This document shows positions 45,964 to 57,430 of a stretch of 64,000 nucleotides of DNA, piece by piece. The notes beneath the pieces were generated by a model that saw only the letters and a program-made list of their open reading frames with translations, made no database searches and was not told where the DNA came from. Positions within the stretch are counted from its first letter, which is position 1, and each line of letters begins with the position of its first letter. The stretch spans positions 3,410,001 to 3,474,000 of the forward strand of contig CAJQUN010000060.1 of NCBI GenBank assembly GCA_907163345.1, given 5' to 3'. A program made the position numbers and the translations under genes. The stretch is from Haberlea rhodopensis. Lineage: Eukaryota; Streptophyta; Magnoliopsida; Lamiales; Gesneriaceae.

Positions 45964-47812
45964 TTTGTATTTAAAATTTAATATTCTCTATCCATCTTAA
46001 ATTTTTCGCTTGGAGCTCGGTAAGATTTTCAGCCCAATAAGAAAAATCTATGATGGGGATTTCCTACACTTATTAAAAACAATAGTTTCCAAGTGTGATA
46101 TTGTTAAGAAAATATCATGATGTTTAAGGATTTTTTTTAACAGGCCCTGATATTGAACCAAGTGTGCCGCATTCTCTAAACATAAATTGAGGCAAAATAC
46201 AATTTCTTAATTTTGGAGGAACAAGATATATTTGTTAGGATCGTAATGATGGGGTATTTGCAACTTCCTTGGAGATGAATACAGAGCCTATACATTGTCA
46301 TGGAGATGATATTCTGGTAGAAATATGTTATTACTGTTTCTAACCTGAAAAAGAAATGTGTTCTGGTTCTCTATTGGGGCCTATTTCAAGAAATTATGTA
46401 ATCCATTCGCATAACATTATTTAGTTTGCTTTCTGTTTGTTTGGTCTTCTCCCATTCAAGGGGTTCCAAGTTCCGTTTCTTGGTTAGCTCTATATTCAAC
46501 CTATGAAATAATCGAATTGACAAGTTGATAATAACTGCTTTGATGAGTAACAGAGAATTCATGTTTAAAATACTCCATATCACAACGTAAAATGGCGATT
46601 TGTTCCTGTTTACAAAAAGCTGGTTAAGGATTTATTGATATCAACCTCATCAGAACAAGGAAAGAAAACAGAAAAAGAAAACAACAACAACAATTAAGCC
46701 TTTAATCCCAATGAATTGGGGTAGGCTACATAACAATATAGAGAATCAAGTCGGATCGAACACATGCGTCAGTCTGAGGCCAAAAAAACATAATAGACAC
46801 TTTACAGACCGAGGCCATATTAGTGACAAAACCAGAAAGATTATTCATTAGCTGTAGCAATACCATATTTTAGAAGATTTGTAGTCTAGGAATCTTATGA
46901 TGCAGCACAAATTCATACGAGTGAAATACTAGATGTTAAGGTCAATTCTCCGTGTCGATGCTTCATTGGCAAATGATTCTATGATAATAGCACTTAAAAT
47001 CTCTTGAAGAATACATGGGTTGTCAGCTTGTGAACAGTGTAGGATAGTAACTAGAAATTCGATAGGATTTGTGCCTCTAGCTGGTAATGGAAGAATCTTG
47101 GTCAAATTAATGACTGCACAGTGCACACATGAAAATTGAAGGAAAGCTAAGGAAATGTCAAGTACAAAATAAAAATTCTAGACTGGGAGCCTATAACTGA
47201 CTCAAAAGTTATGGCTATAAGAACGGTACCAATCAAATCTTTCAAATAGTATAGTAACCTGAACAACACATGAGACAAAGGGGTATTGATTCACATGAAA
47301 ACATAATTTATGAAACTCTATGGAAACCTCACATTACATGCATATTTATAGGCGACGAGGCATATTTTCCACCCTCTCCAAATAAGAACGTGACATAATA
47401 TTATATTAAGACAAATCATAACAAATGTTCAATGGTAACCTCCAAATCATACCATGACCTTATGTAAGAGTCTCCAACCCAAAAATTTTCATTCCAACTG
47501 TTCAAAAATAGTCTGTTAATTAAAAAGGGATTATCCAGAAACTCAATATGAAATTGATCCCTGTAGGACGACATATGAGAGGCTAAAAAATGCCAATTAT
47601 CGAAATTGACACCTTGACTTGGAACAAAATCCAATTACTTAAAATGACACAAGAAAGTAAATAAATAGTCAAACTGGTTGCAACATCCATGATACTAATC
47701 TAAAACTTCTTAGAGCACCATACTCATAACTTCATCCCAAGAAACTTAACATCAACTCAGTCGAGTAGCCATTAAAGGAGTAAAACGTTGCAGAAATTAA
47801 GTTCACTAGAGG
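45964..47812. other. Intergenic region with a LINE tail
   Basis: AT-rich and without genes. It holds a short LINE-type 3' end at about 46676-46790 and, in its last few hundred bases, the 3'UTR of the DUF4057 gene. Nothing else stood out. Confidence 0.6.
46676..46790 (-). mobile_element. LINE/SINE-type 3' tail
   Basis: Minus-strand TAGCCTACCCCAATTCATTG, then AAAGGCTTAATTG and a (TTG)n end. This is the tail commonly seen at the end of plant L1 elements of the type whose RT remnant lies at 745-1770. A 5'-truncated copy. Confidence 0.6.
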
Positions 47813-50092
47813 CTAAACCAACACGATGCTGCTCTCTCCACCAGGGGGCTTACGGACACCACCAAAGTAATCCCTCGACTCAACCTTGCCATCTGCAAAT
47901 ATGTTGCTGCCACTCATTTCTTTCAACTTGGCCTCACTCAATGGCTTCTCAGCAGATCCTGGAGGAACATCTCCTTTGAATATGTCAGTACCTGTCAACT
48001 CAGCAAACTTTTGGTCATGAATTTTCTTAGGTACCTTCACCTCGGGTTCCTCACCAAATAAAATGTTGCTTTGACCTCCAGCAGGCTGAAATAGAGCGAT
48101 GAAGTTCAGTCCTGATAAGAATATATGAATACAGACAAGAAAAAACGATCCATCGATGTTATAGGGAATGTGGATAATAAGGATACAATATTGACGAGAC
48201 TGGAGGGGAGTTTAATTAGATAGATAATAAATAATGGAATTTATACATCATTTACTTCATCAGTGATTTAGCTCTCTACAAATTATAGGCCCGCATTTAG
48301 TTTTTGAAATAAAGTCTACGAGATTTGAAGACTACAGGTCATGGAAAAATGGAAAGATTCAATTAGTAATACGAGGTCCGATGTGAAAGCTTGCAAAAAA
48401 GTTTATTGTGATTTGAGGAATCAATGCAGAATATCCTTCATGATTTTACCTAGTAACGAAATTTAGTACTGTTTGTTGAAATTTATAAATGCTCTTCAAA
48501 AACTATGACTCGTGACGAAAGAATCACGAAGAAAGCAAGATCTTTGCAGGAAACAAAAAATAGAATATCTAATAAATTTGACTCACGTTAGAAACTTTCA
48601 CAGAAGTGCGTAAACTTCGTGGAGCGGGCTCGCCCATATCTTTGCTTTCTTTTGGTACCAAATTGTGTGCGGATGCCGAAGATCGAGTGGGAAGTTCGGG
48701 AGGAGGGCCAAATATGTCGTTCCCATTAAGCTCCTTACATTTAGCGTCAGACAGAAGCTTCTGGATTTTGCTGTCCGACTCATTTTCTAGTGTTCCACTC
48801 AATTCACGCTGTTTCGCAACCTCTGGTACAGTGGTTGGTTTTTTAGAAGAAATTTTTTCTTCGGTGCCAAATGATATCTGGCTTATTCCATTGGCAGCTT
48901 GCTGTGAGTGAACCATGAAAAATTATAAAGAAAAAGATTATATTTGCTTTTTTGACTGCTTAACAGACACCGGTGTGGTTGGCATCCCAACCCCTCTTGG
49001 AATATTATACTTATATTCACAACAATATGATTTCATCCCCTCAAAATTTTTTGAATTAACTTTCACATCATCTCCATCCCTGCACCTCCTTTGTCAATAG
49101 ATGCTGATATCTATATAATGACTATGGCTAAAGCATAAAAAGAAATGTATACCTGCACAATACGGACAGAAGTTCGGCCATTAAAATTACCATCAAATGT
49201 ACCAGGTTCTGAAGTACCATTTCTCTCCGTCAGTTGCAAATATTATGCTTCCAGTCATCTCCTTCATTTTATAGCCTGAACAAGGTTTCCTGAAAGCAGC
49301 AAACAATTTTTATTCCTATGCGTGCAACATAACATTAATTCATATTTCTTTTTCTTTGTTTTGTCCAGACTCCAGGGGCAACTAGTATTTACTTCAATTC
49401 AATGCCAAATATTTTAAATTTTTGTGAATAGATAATTATCATCCGGGCAAACTTAATTGAATTACTGGAAAATATGCATAACCCAGTTACCAAATGGAAC
49501 ACAAAATTATACGTGCTTCGGTGTAAGTGTCTTTCATGGTTTCCTCGTATTGGTTTGGATATCTTTGGCAAAACAAGGCATTAGTAATACCGAAAACACA
49601 CTTTAAGGACCCATTTGAACAGCATTTTAAGGGCTATATCAGACACTGAAATTATGTAGCATAACTTCAATTTAATATCACTGTTACAGCTAGTGATTCG
49701 TAATCAAGATAAATAAAATAGGATGCACACTCTAATTACCGACACAATAAGATGCAGCAAAGACAAATTATCAAGAAAATGTGATTTAATTACCTCCGAT
49801 TAAGAATTTCAGCTTCCTCTTCATTGATCTGACCTCCAAACAACACCTTCGCAATTACATCCGACGGCTACTCAAAATGAAAAAAGAAAAAGAAAAAAAA
49901 AGAGAGAGCTTCGCGAACTAATAAACAGTATCGTATACCAGTGACGTTACATAAAGGGTGAAGAACGTAATGCGATGGTACCTGGTTAGGACGTGGGGCA
50001 GAGCGGGGAGCGAAAGAATCGGCGGCGGCGGCTGTAGGATCCGACCAGTTGAGCAGATCTGAAGTGGGAGTGTGAGGCTTTCTTCTCTCCAT
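47813..50092 (-). CDS. DUF4057 family protein, five exons, one frame break
   Basis: Exons, 5' to 3': 50092-49982, 49867-49794, 49289-49153, 48901-48587, 48085-47813. About 302 aa after allowing for one extra base, matching Arabidopsis At1g35780/At4g39860-type proteins as I recall them. The start is fixed by MERRKPHTPTSDLLNWS. Conserved blocks: VLFGGQINEEEAEILNRRKP, YKMKEMTGS, ISFGTEEKISSKKP, VAKQRELSGT, LSDAKCKELNGNDIFGPPPE, SNILFGEE, LTGTDIFKGD and the C-terminal GGVRKPPGGESS. The repeated ELxGxDIF/IFADG-type motifs look like short linear repeats in a disordered protein; the molecular function is unknown. In exon 3, GAGAAATGG instead of the expected GAGAATGG shifts the frame to an early stop. 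The upstream chimera begins only 57 bp before the ATG. Confidence 0.87.
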
Positions 50093-51146
50093 CTGCTATT
50101 GCGCCGTTTGAGTTTTGAATTTGATAATATGGACGGACAATTATATTATGGAAAATTACGGGTCGGTATTTTTTCATGAAACTTAATTTATCTTAGTCCA
50201 GCAAAAAAATATTAGTTGATCTATGTTCATTCTTGGTTGAAATGACAATAATAACCCCATGTGATCCATGTGGTCCAGGTGGTCCACGCGGTCCAACCAA
50301 TCTTTAATAAAATTGCATTCTTAACCCCTAGAAAATGTTTAAAGAATAAAATACGCCTCTATATATTATTCATCATCATTTTCATCCTAATATTTACCAA
50401 ACAGTAGCATCATATGAACATGAGATCCTCCAGTTTCTGTCATCTCGGGATGAATCCCAAGAGCATACTTTTGCAAAGGACTCACAGTTTATATAACGTT
50501 CGTCTAATTATAATTCAAAACCCGATTTGAAGATCATGTTTTAAAAATAAATAACAGGCCCATCATGCTTCCGTATTACAATAAAAAAATTTAACAAACT
50601 GAAATATACCATTTTGACCATAACGGCACCGGGTGAGGTGGGTCGCAAAGCCACAAGTCAAAAACTTACTGCCTCCAGACTGTTTTACGAATGGCTCCTC
50701 ACCATCCAACATCAGCTCACAATCGAGGTTAGTCTGCCAGTTATCCGACTCCTTCATAAACCGTACAACACAGCCTTAATTCGTTTCCTACCTTAGGGTG
50801 TGAGGTATAATCAAGATTAAGAAAGATTTAAAGAAATTTGAGAGATAGATAGGCAACAACCTTATTTTTATCCTTGAATACTTATAATATCTAATAATAC
50901 ATTAAACGTCTCCTTTTGGGAGGAAACGATCTTGTTTAGCCTCTCATATAGATGAGGCTTGACTCAAGAACACATAAACTAAAATCCAAACAGAACAATA
51001 TTACAAATAATTACAAAAGAAAGAAAATAAAAGAAAATATTACCAAGCTACGAAAGTTGAACAATTACAAAGCTTGGACACTCTAATTTTTATTCTCAGA
51101 AAACTATGGAGAATTTTCGATGTCCTTGGCTTTCTGAATGCCTTGG

Positions 51147-51154
51147 TATTTATA
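51147..51154 (-). promoter_or_regulatory. Viral TATA box (copy 2), facing the DUF4057 gene
   Basis: Minus-strand CTATAAATACC lies at the position equivalent to the copy 1 TATA box. Transcription from it would run left, through the arm, into the DUF4057 gene about 1.05 kb away on the same strand. Activity is not shown by the sequence. Confidence 0.5.
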
Positions 51155-51329
51155 GAAGTCTGGAGGTGGATGTGAAATCCGGACTTCAAATCTTGTTTAT
51201 CATCAGACATCATTTCATGCGTCTTCTTTCTTGTTTGGTATCTTGTGGTCCCTTCGACTTTCGACCGAACAGGCTGTCTTACCATTTTGTTTTCTTTTTT
51301 ACAATGGTAGTGGTCATCGTCAGAGTCAC

Positions 51330-52640
51330 ATGACTCTTGTCTCCCTATGGTACCTAGAAATTTGGTTTTTGCAGTCCGCGTGGGAATCTTCCACGTTTGC
51401 CCGGTCCTGCTTTGTCATCGTTCTTTTGGTCCCTTTTGACAGGGAATCCTTTCCGAACAGTGGCTCTTTCTGCTCTGGGCAGCTCGGGCAGATGTAGTCC
51501 TGCCATCTTCCCACATGAGCCATGTTGCAGAACTTCCGGCTAGTTTCTTTGGTTGGCGGAATCTTGTTGTCCCATAATATTTGCCTCTTCTTTCAAAGAT
51601 GTCCTCGGGAAACTTTGTAGTATGATTTGTCATGGAGTTAACCATGAATGATCACCGCCTGAAGGAACAACACGTTTCCCCGCTCACAGAAGATGACATT
51701 ACTACCAGAAGAGCTTGGGGATTATGGGTATGTCCCACTGAGATGGATAAGGTCAAGTATCCGTTCAAAATCTTGTTGTCCCATAATATTTGCCTATTCT
51801 TTCAAAGATGTCCTCGGCAAATTTTGTAGTATGGCTTGTCATGGAATTAACCATGAATGATCTGTTCCCTGTTTTCTGGAAGATTTTGAACGGATACTTT
51901 TTGTCAATCTCAGTGAGACAGACCCAAAATCCCCAAGCTCTTCTGGTAGTAATGTCATCTTCTGTGAGCGGGGAAACTAGTGTTGTTTCTTCAGGCGGTG
52001 GTTTTATTTGATCCATCGCCTTCCAGTTAGGTCTTTGTAACTTCACAAAATGAAAACTAGGGTGAAGGCATTTTCCTGTGATTTCTGGGCTGCAGTTATG
52101 AATTTCAGCTCCAGAACATCTCCTCGTCCAAGTGTATGATTATTCTGTCATGAGTCATACACTCCTTCATAGATCCAATCCGGTAAGTTTATGATTTTCG
52201 GAAAACTTGGTGCTGTGGTAAAGACTGAAGCTAGGCAGCCAAAATCAAACTACTCACGAACACTTTCTGGTTTGACACTAGGATGCATCCACATTCTTGG
52301 GTATTTTCCTGACCAGTCTGCTGTAATTTTTCTAGGAATTATACCCACTATTGTACAAAGTTTCTCCCATGTTCTCTGATATTCCTGCAAAGGGGGAGTT
52401 GTGGAAACATTATTCTCGTAGTATTAAACTTAGATTTGCCCGTGGATGGCCTAAGATTAATCTCTCCCTCTTTAACCCCTGAGGTGTTGGATTGGCTTAA
52501 TTCTTCAGATATCCTAGATACCTGGGAATCAATTTTTCATTCCGTATCTTCCCCGCAAGGATCAATACTAGGACTCATAGTGGTGGTACTTGAATCCTCC
52601 ACACCGGTTGATGAGCCCGGCTCTCTGAAACACGACTTTG
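51330..52640 (-). pseudogene. Broken transactivator-like viral gene, internally rearranged
   Basis: Homologous to the frame at 38821-40160 (blocks RRAWGFWVCLTEID, FMVNSMTSHTTKFAEDIFER, SATWLMW, LSGKYPRMWMHP-like text by translation in several frames). It contains stops, frame jumps and a local inverted plus direct duplication at 51561-52010. Not functional. Confidence 0.75.
51561..52010. repeat. Inverted and direct duplication inside viral copy 2
   Basis: Bases about 51561-51655 (TTGTTGTCCCATAATATTTG onward) recur directly at about 51772-51862. Between them, about 51655-51775 is the reverse complement of about 51885-52010 (both strands encode DDITTRRAWG). The arrangement would fold into a hairpin with a stem over 100 bp and a loop near 110 bp. 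Confidence 0.85.
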
Positions 52641-53136
52641 GCTTAACGACTTTAGCTTAACCACTGAAGCATCCCATCGGATGGGAATATAAAGACTGTC
52701 CCATAACAGGTGTGAGCCTGCATGGTAGCCTTCATAGCCTGTTGGACCTTCGTGAGATCCAGTTTCTGTACTTGACCCGCAACCTAGGGAATTGATCACC
52801 AGGCCGTTGATCTTATGAGGTAATCTATATCTTCGTTGAACTGGTTCTGAGTTATAGTAGTTGGGTGGTCTTCCTTGCCTTAGATCTTGCACCTTTAGAT
52901 TTGGTCTGATAGACACAAAGCTTGCTGGTGCCTTTTCTTTGGCTTGGTTAACGTACCCAATTCCTCTTCTCAAACCTTGATCCCCGAAAGAGACTCCCGT
53001 TTGAATTGTAGGCGCTTCAGTTTCATATACTGTGCTGGATCTAACAAATGTCATTTGTTTGATTTTGTTCTTTACCAGCAATAGTTCAGATTCATCTTTG
53101 GTGCAGACTTTGATATCAAAGCCTATGCCGGTGACA

Positions 53137-54627
53137 TCACCGACTGTTTCTTTGTACCTCTTGCAATTCCTCCAGTGATGCTCTTGATTTTGTCCATGTT
53201 TTGAAGATATGAGAAAGCTTAGCATTTTGTGTGCTAATTCTCTTGTTTTCTTCATGGAGCTGATCGTAAGAGATTTTCAGCATATTCAGCTCGATCTGTA
53301 GATTATTGCACTCACCTAGCTCAGAGCAGCTTGGTTTGATATGCTCATCTATTTGATCATGGGCTTTAGCTTTAGTTTTCTCAAATGATTCAGCTAAAAT
53401 TCTATAATCATTAGCCATGTCTTGCAGTGCGGACATAAGCTCTTCACGTATGAATTCATTTGAGTCAAGATCAAATACCTCGTCAGTTTGACTCATTTCT
53501 TCGTCTGCCATTAGACATTGAATATCTTCTTCGCTTTCGCTGGATGAATATTCGGTGCTTTCTGAATCTGAGTCAGTCAGAGCCCACTTGCTGTTTCCTT
53601 CCTCTGCTACTAGGACCTTTTGGGACTTCCCATGATGATTTTTACAATCTTTGTAGTGCTTCTTTTTCTTGTCATCACGATGCTTTTCTTTTCGTTCTTC
53701 TTTCTTTGGTCTGGTGCAATCTGTAATAAAGTGTCCGGTCTTACCACAATTGTAGCAAGCCTGATCATTAACAGCATCGTCTTTTCTCGATTTATAGTGA
53801 TGAGAAGGTTTAAAATTCCTTTTATTCTTAGACATGAATTTACCAAATTTCTTGATAAATAATGACATAGCATCATTACTTATCTGTTCGATAGATCGAG
53901 CTGTTGAGGGGGTGGTCTGGTCTGGAATGACTGACAGTGCTTTGTTTGGTTGAGAGATGAATGGCTCTGCTTCACATCTGGTGATCAGTTCGAACTCATA
54001 TGCCTTAAGATCTGCGAACAGATCATGAAGTTCAACTTTGTTCAGATCTTTAGACTCCCTCATTGCAATGGTATTTACATCCCATTCTTTTGGCAAAGCT
54101 CTCATTACTTTCAGAGCAATCTCTCTGTTAGAGTATTCCTTGCACAGACCATTTAGTTCGTTGATAATACCAGTAACACTTTCATCAAACTCGTTTAGAG
54201 TTTCTCCAATCTTCATTTTTATGCTCTCAAATCTTTCTAGAGCAACAGTCAGCTTGTTTTCCTTAGTCTGGTCGTTCCCTTCACATAGTTGTGCTATCTT
54301 CTCCCAGATTTCTTTAGCAGTTGAGCACATTTTGATTTTACTGAACATATTCTTGTCCAACGTCTTGAACAAGATGTCTTTGGCAACGTTGTCTAGATCT
54401 GCTTTCTTTCTTTCTTCATTCGTCCAGAAGGATCTGTCATTCTCGACCATTTGGGGTTCACCACCAGTAATGGAGGCTGCTGTATTTACTTTCAGAATTT
54501 TCATTGGTCCATCAGTGATGACGAACCACATATCGTCATCCTGTGCTGCCAGATGAGCTTGCATTCTGATTCTCCAATCATCATAGTCTTCTTTTGAGAA
54601 CATGAGAATCTTGTTGAATGATGCCAT
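53137..54627 (-). CDS. Copia gag protein, 496 aa
   Basis: Starts MASFNKILMFSKEDYDDWRI, the usual beginning of DUF4219/UBN2-type copia gag. A central UBN2 helical region follows (TAKEIWEKIAQLCEGND, LTVALERFESIKMKIGETL, VMRALPKEWDV). The CCHC knuckle CYNCGKTGHFITDC lies near residue 290, then a Lys-rich stretch and an acidic Ser/Glu stretch (SDSESTEYSSSESEED). The C terminus is a coiled coil (LQIELNMLKISYDQLHEENK). It would form the element's capsid. The frame is open for its full gag length, but the pol region after it is shifted (near 53155) and lost. Confidence 0.88.
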   Translation of the reverse strand: MASFNKILMFSKEDYDDWRIRMQAHLAAQDDDMWFVITDGPMKILKVNTAASITGGEPQMVENDRSFWTNEERKKADLDNVAKDILFKTLDKNMFSKIKMCSTAKEIWEKIAQLCEGNDQTKENKLTVALERFESIKMKIGETLNEFDESVTGIINELNGLCKEYSNREIALKVMRALPKEWDVNTIAMRESKDLNKVELHDLFADLKAYEFELITRCEAEPFISQPNKALSVIPDQTTPSTARSIEQISNDAMSLFIKKFGKFMSKNKRNFKPSHHYKSRKDDAVNDQACYNCGKTGHFITDCTRPKKEERKEKHRDDKKKKHYKDCKNHHGKSQKVLVAEEGNSKWALTDSDSESTEYSSSESEEDIQCLMADEEMSQTDEVFDLDSNEFIREELMSALQDMANDYRILAESFEKTKAKAHDQIDEHIKPSCSELGECNNLQIELNMLKISYDQLHEENKRISTQNAKLSHIFKTWTKSRASLEELQEVQRNSR

Positions 54628-54675
54628 CAGCTCAAGTGTCTTTGATGATTAAGACAACCTGGCTCTGATACCACT

Positions 54676-55770
54676 TGTTAGGATCGGTCCGGAGTGTTTA
54701 GAGGGGGGGGGTTGAATGAACAATCCTATTAAAAATAATCATTTGTGATTTCTCTCGGGTTAGTGAAAGAGATCTGTTTCTTAATCAACTTTTCTGCAGA
54801 ACAGACCACTGAATATTTTAGTGCGGAACGGTCTGTTCTTAGACTAGTAAGAACGGCTCGATGGCTTGAATAGTATAACGAATGCAGAATGATAAAAGAC
54901 AGAATATGTTTCTGGAAGTTCGAAGGTGGTGTAATCCTTCTACGTCTCCCCTTCTTTCAATTAAGGAAGGATTTCACTAGAAGACTTTGATTTATACAAT
55001 CATGTTGTACAAACCCGATTCAGTTGGATTTACCTCACTACCAGACTGAAACTCCTAGTCTCTCGATCTGTTCAGACACACACTGTCTGACAGTTACGAT
55101 TGATTCTCACTTCTCTATCTTAGTAAAGAATACAAAAGATAGACTAATTTTGTCTATGCACACAGTGATCCTGAGATGATCAAATATTACAATATGCTTG
55201 TGCTTATAAAAACTTTCGGCTCGAGAATGTCTGAGCTTGTAAGCCTGTGCAATTTATTTTTCTTTTGCATTTCTCGATTGATCAGATTTTCTACTTGAGC
55301 TCTTTAGTTGCCTCCTTATATAGTTGCATGTACCAACGACATTATTTCCCATTATGTGCAACTCTTGACTCTGCTCAAACTCTGAGTAAGCTACAGTTTT
55401 ATTCTTTTGGGCACTTGCCATTCTGGTTCATGCTTTCGGCGACTGTCAGGTAAGCTCTTCTTTGTCTTCTTACCTTTTATGATAATCTTCAGTCCTTGGT
55501 CTTTTTCAGCATTAATTGCAACATTAAATGCTTCAATAAATAGCTGTTAATGATTCGGACTGAAGAGCAAAGTTTATTCAACCTTGTCTGCTCTGATCTG
55601 ATAATAGTTGAGCTGTTCTGAAGCTTTGATCTGGTCAGGCTGATGTTCATCGATCCGTTCTGATTTTGCGATAGACCATATCGGCTTGATCTGCTTTGAG
55701 CAATCGATCAGACTGATTTCCATCGATCCGTTCTGATTTATTTTGTCATCTTTAAAATCTGGAACTAACA
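54676..55770 (-). repeat. 5' LTR of the copia fragment (1095 bp)
   Basis: Bounded by TGTTAG and CTAACA and directly followed (minus strand) by the primer-binding site. Contains repeated words such as CATCGATCCGTTCTGATTT (about 55648 and 55720). It has a G9 run at 54712-54720, near the inner end. Confidence 0.85.
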
Positions 55771-55931
55771 CATGGTTTATGCATGATTGCAATTGGTGTT
55801 GTGTGACACAACTACTATGTTTACGTGCATATCATGATATGTGTTCATAAATGGAATATGTTGTTGCTGAGCTTTGTGACTGCAGGGTCGTTTGGATATG
55901 GATTATACATTGTGGTTGCGTGTATATATTT

Positions 55932-56432
55932 GAGTGATGATTTTAATGCTTTGCCACTGTCATTTGAAGCGATGATAGAATACTTGCCGCTGTCATATCA
56001 TAGCGAGGAAAGAATATTTGCAGCTAAAATGTTGAAGCAATGGTAAATGCCGCATGTCGCATTAAAGCGAGGTTATTCTATGCCGTTGATATGTCGAGGG
56101 GAGGGGTATTAGTGCCGTGGTCATGACAAGTGATGTGTATTAAAATACACTGTTGTATTGTGATATGTAATACCGTTGTTACACGAAAGCGAGGTATCGT
56201 TGTTATGTTCGAGTGATGATTTTAATGATTTACCACTGTCATTTGAAGCGATGATAGAATACTTGCCGCTGTCATATCATAACGAGGAAAGAATATTTGC
56301 CGCTAAAATGTTGAAGCGATGGTAAATGCCGCATGTCGCATTAAAGCGAGGTTATTCTATGCCGCTGATATGTCGAAGCGAGGGGTATTAGTGCCGCGGT
56401 CATGACAAGCGAGGTGCATTAAAATACACTGT
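55932..56432. repeat. 279-bp-period duplication
   Basis: Two copies of about 222 bp (55932-56155 and 56211-56432) with shared GAGTGATGATTTTAATG start, GAAAGAATATTTGC and TTAAAATACACTGTT end. Confidence 0.9.
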
Positions 56433-56448
56433 TATAACAAGATTGGCA

Positions 56449-57070
56449 TATAGCGATGATTCATTCCGCTAATTCTATGGCGATGGTTCATGCCGCCGGG
56501 TATCTATATCGATTATTCATTCCGCTACTTCTATGGCGATGGTTCATGCCACCGGGCATCATAGCGATGATTCATTCCGCTACTTCTATGGCGATGGTTC
56601 ATGCCGCCGGGTATCTATAGCGATGTTTCATTCCTCTACTTCTATGACGATGGTTCATGCCGCCGGGTATCTATAGCGATGATTCATTCCGCTACTTCTA
56701 TGACGATGGTTAATGTCGCCGGGTATCTATAGCGATGGTTCATTCCGCTACTTCTATGACGATGGTTCATGCCGTCTGGTATCTATAGCGATGGTTCATT
56801 CCGCTACTTCTATGGCGATGGTTCATGCCATCGGGTATCTATAGCGATGGTTCATTTCGCTACTTCTATGGTGATGGTTCATGTCGCCGGGTATCTATAG
56901 CGATGATTCATTCCGCTAATTCTATGGCGATTGTTCATGCCGTCGGGTATCTATACCGATGATTCATTCTGCTAATTCTATGGCGATGGTTCATGCCGTC
57001 GGATATATATAGAGATGATCTATGCTGCTGATTCTATAACGTTGATCTATACCGCTGATTATATAGCGAT
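56449..57070. repeat. About 56-bp tandem repeat, roughly ten copies
   Basis: The unit is a dimer: TATAGCGATGATTCATTCCG plus CTACTTC, then TATGGCGATGGTTCATGCCG plus CCGGGTATC. Copies start near 56449, 56506, 56560, 56615, 56671, 56727, 56783, 56838, 56894 and 56950, decaying at the right. Confidence 0.92.
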
Positions 57071-57240
57071 GTTTCATGCCGCTGATTTTATAGTGATGGG
57101 CTACGCCGCTATGTACGTAGCACGGGATTGTGCCGCTTTCGAACGATGGGTGCTGATTGCATACCGCTGTTAGGCGATGGATACGGGTATGCCGCTATCT
57201 CGTTAGCGATGAGTTATAGTATATTGCTATTTTGTTAGCA

Positions 57241-57430
57241 CTGTTGTGGATGTCATGTATTGACATGTACCGTCACGGGTTGACGATGATATTGTGGATG
57301 TCATGTATTGACATGTACCGTCACAGGTTGACGATGACATTGTGGGTGTCATGTATTGACATGTACCGTCACAGGTTGACGATGATATTGTGGATGTCAT
57401 ATGTTGGCACGTACCGTCACAAGATGTCGA
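57241..57430. repeat. 48-bp tandem repeat, four copies
   Basis: Unit built from TGTGGATGTCATGTATTGAC, ATGTACCGTCAC and GGTTGACGATGATAT; the fourth copy is more diverged. Because 48 is divisible by three it creates an artificial open frame. Confidence 0.92.

Larger units (their letters stand above)
50150..52640 (-). mobile_element. Second, truncated copy of the transposon-pararetrovirus chimera
   Basis: The first 690 bp (50150-50840) match the left arm at 37614-38280, starting GGAAAATTACGGG and including the blocks GGTCCACGCGGTCCAACCAA and CCATTTTGACCATAACGGCA. Viral leader, TATA box and a broken transactivator-like gene follow in the same order and orientation as in copy 1. All other viral genes are missing: at about 52640 the sequence passes directly into copia gag-region DNA. 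The right transposon end is therefore not visible. Many more indels than in copy 1. Confidence 0.8.
52641..55770 (-). mobile_element. 5' part of a copia retrotransposon (LTR plus gag)
   Basis: Reads right to left: LTR 55770-54676, primer-binding site TGGTATCAGAGCCAGG (54673-54658), gag from 54627. The LTR ends are TGTTAG and CTAACA inverted. After gag about 500 bp of further open but shifted sequence follows (to 52641), then the junction with viral copy 2. Protease, integrase and RT are absent, and so is the 3' LTR. Confidence 0.88.

Noticed and set aside
55847..56046. Short plus-strand frame beginning near 55825
   Set aside because: Begins in unique sequence but runs into the duplicated minisatellite; no recognisable protein features.
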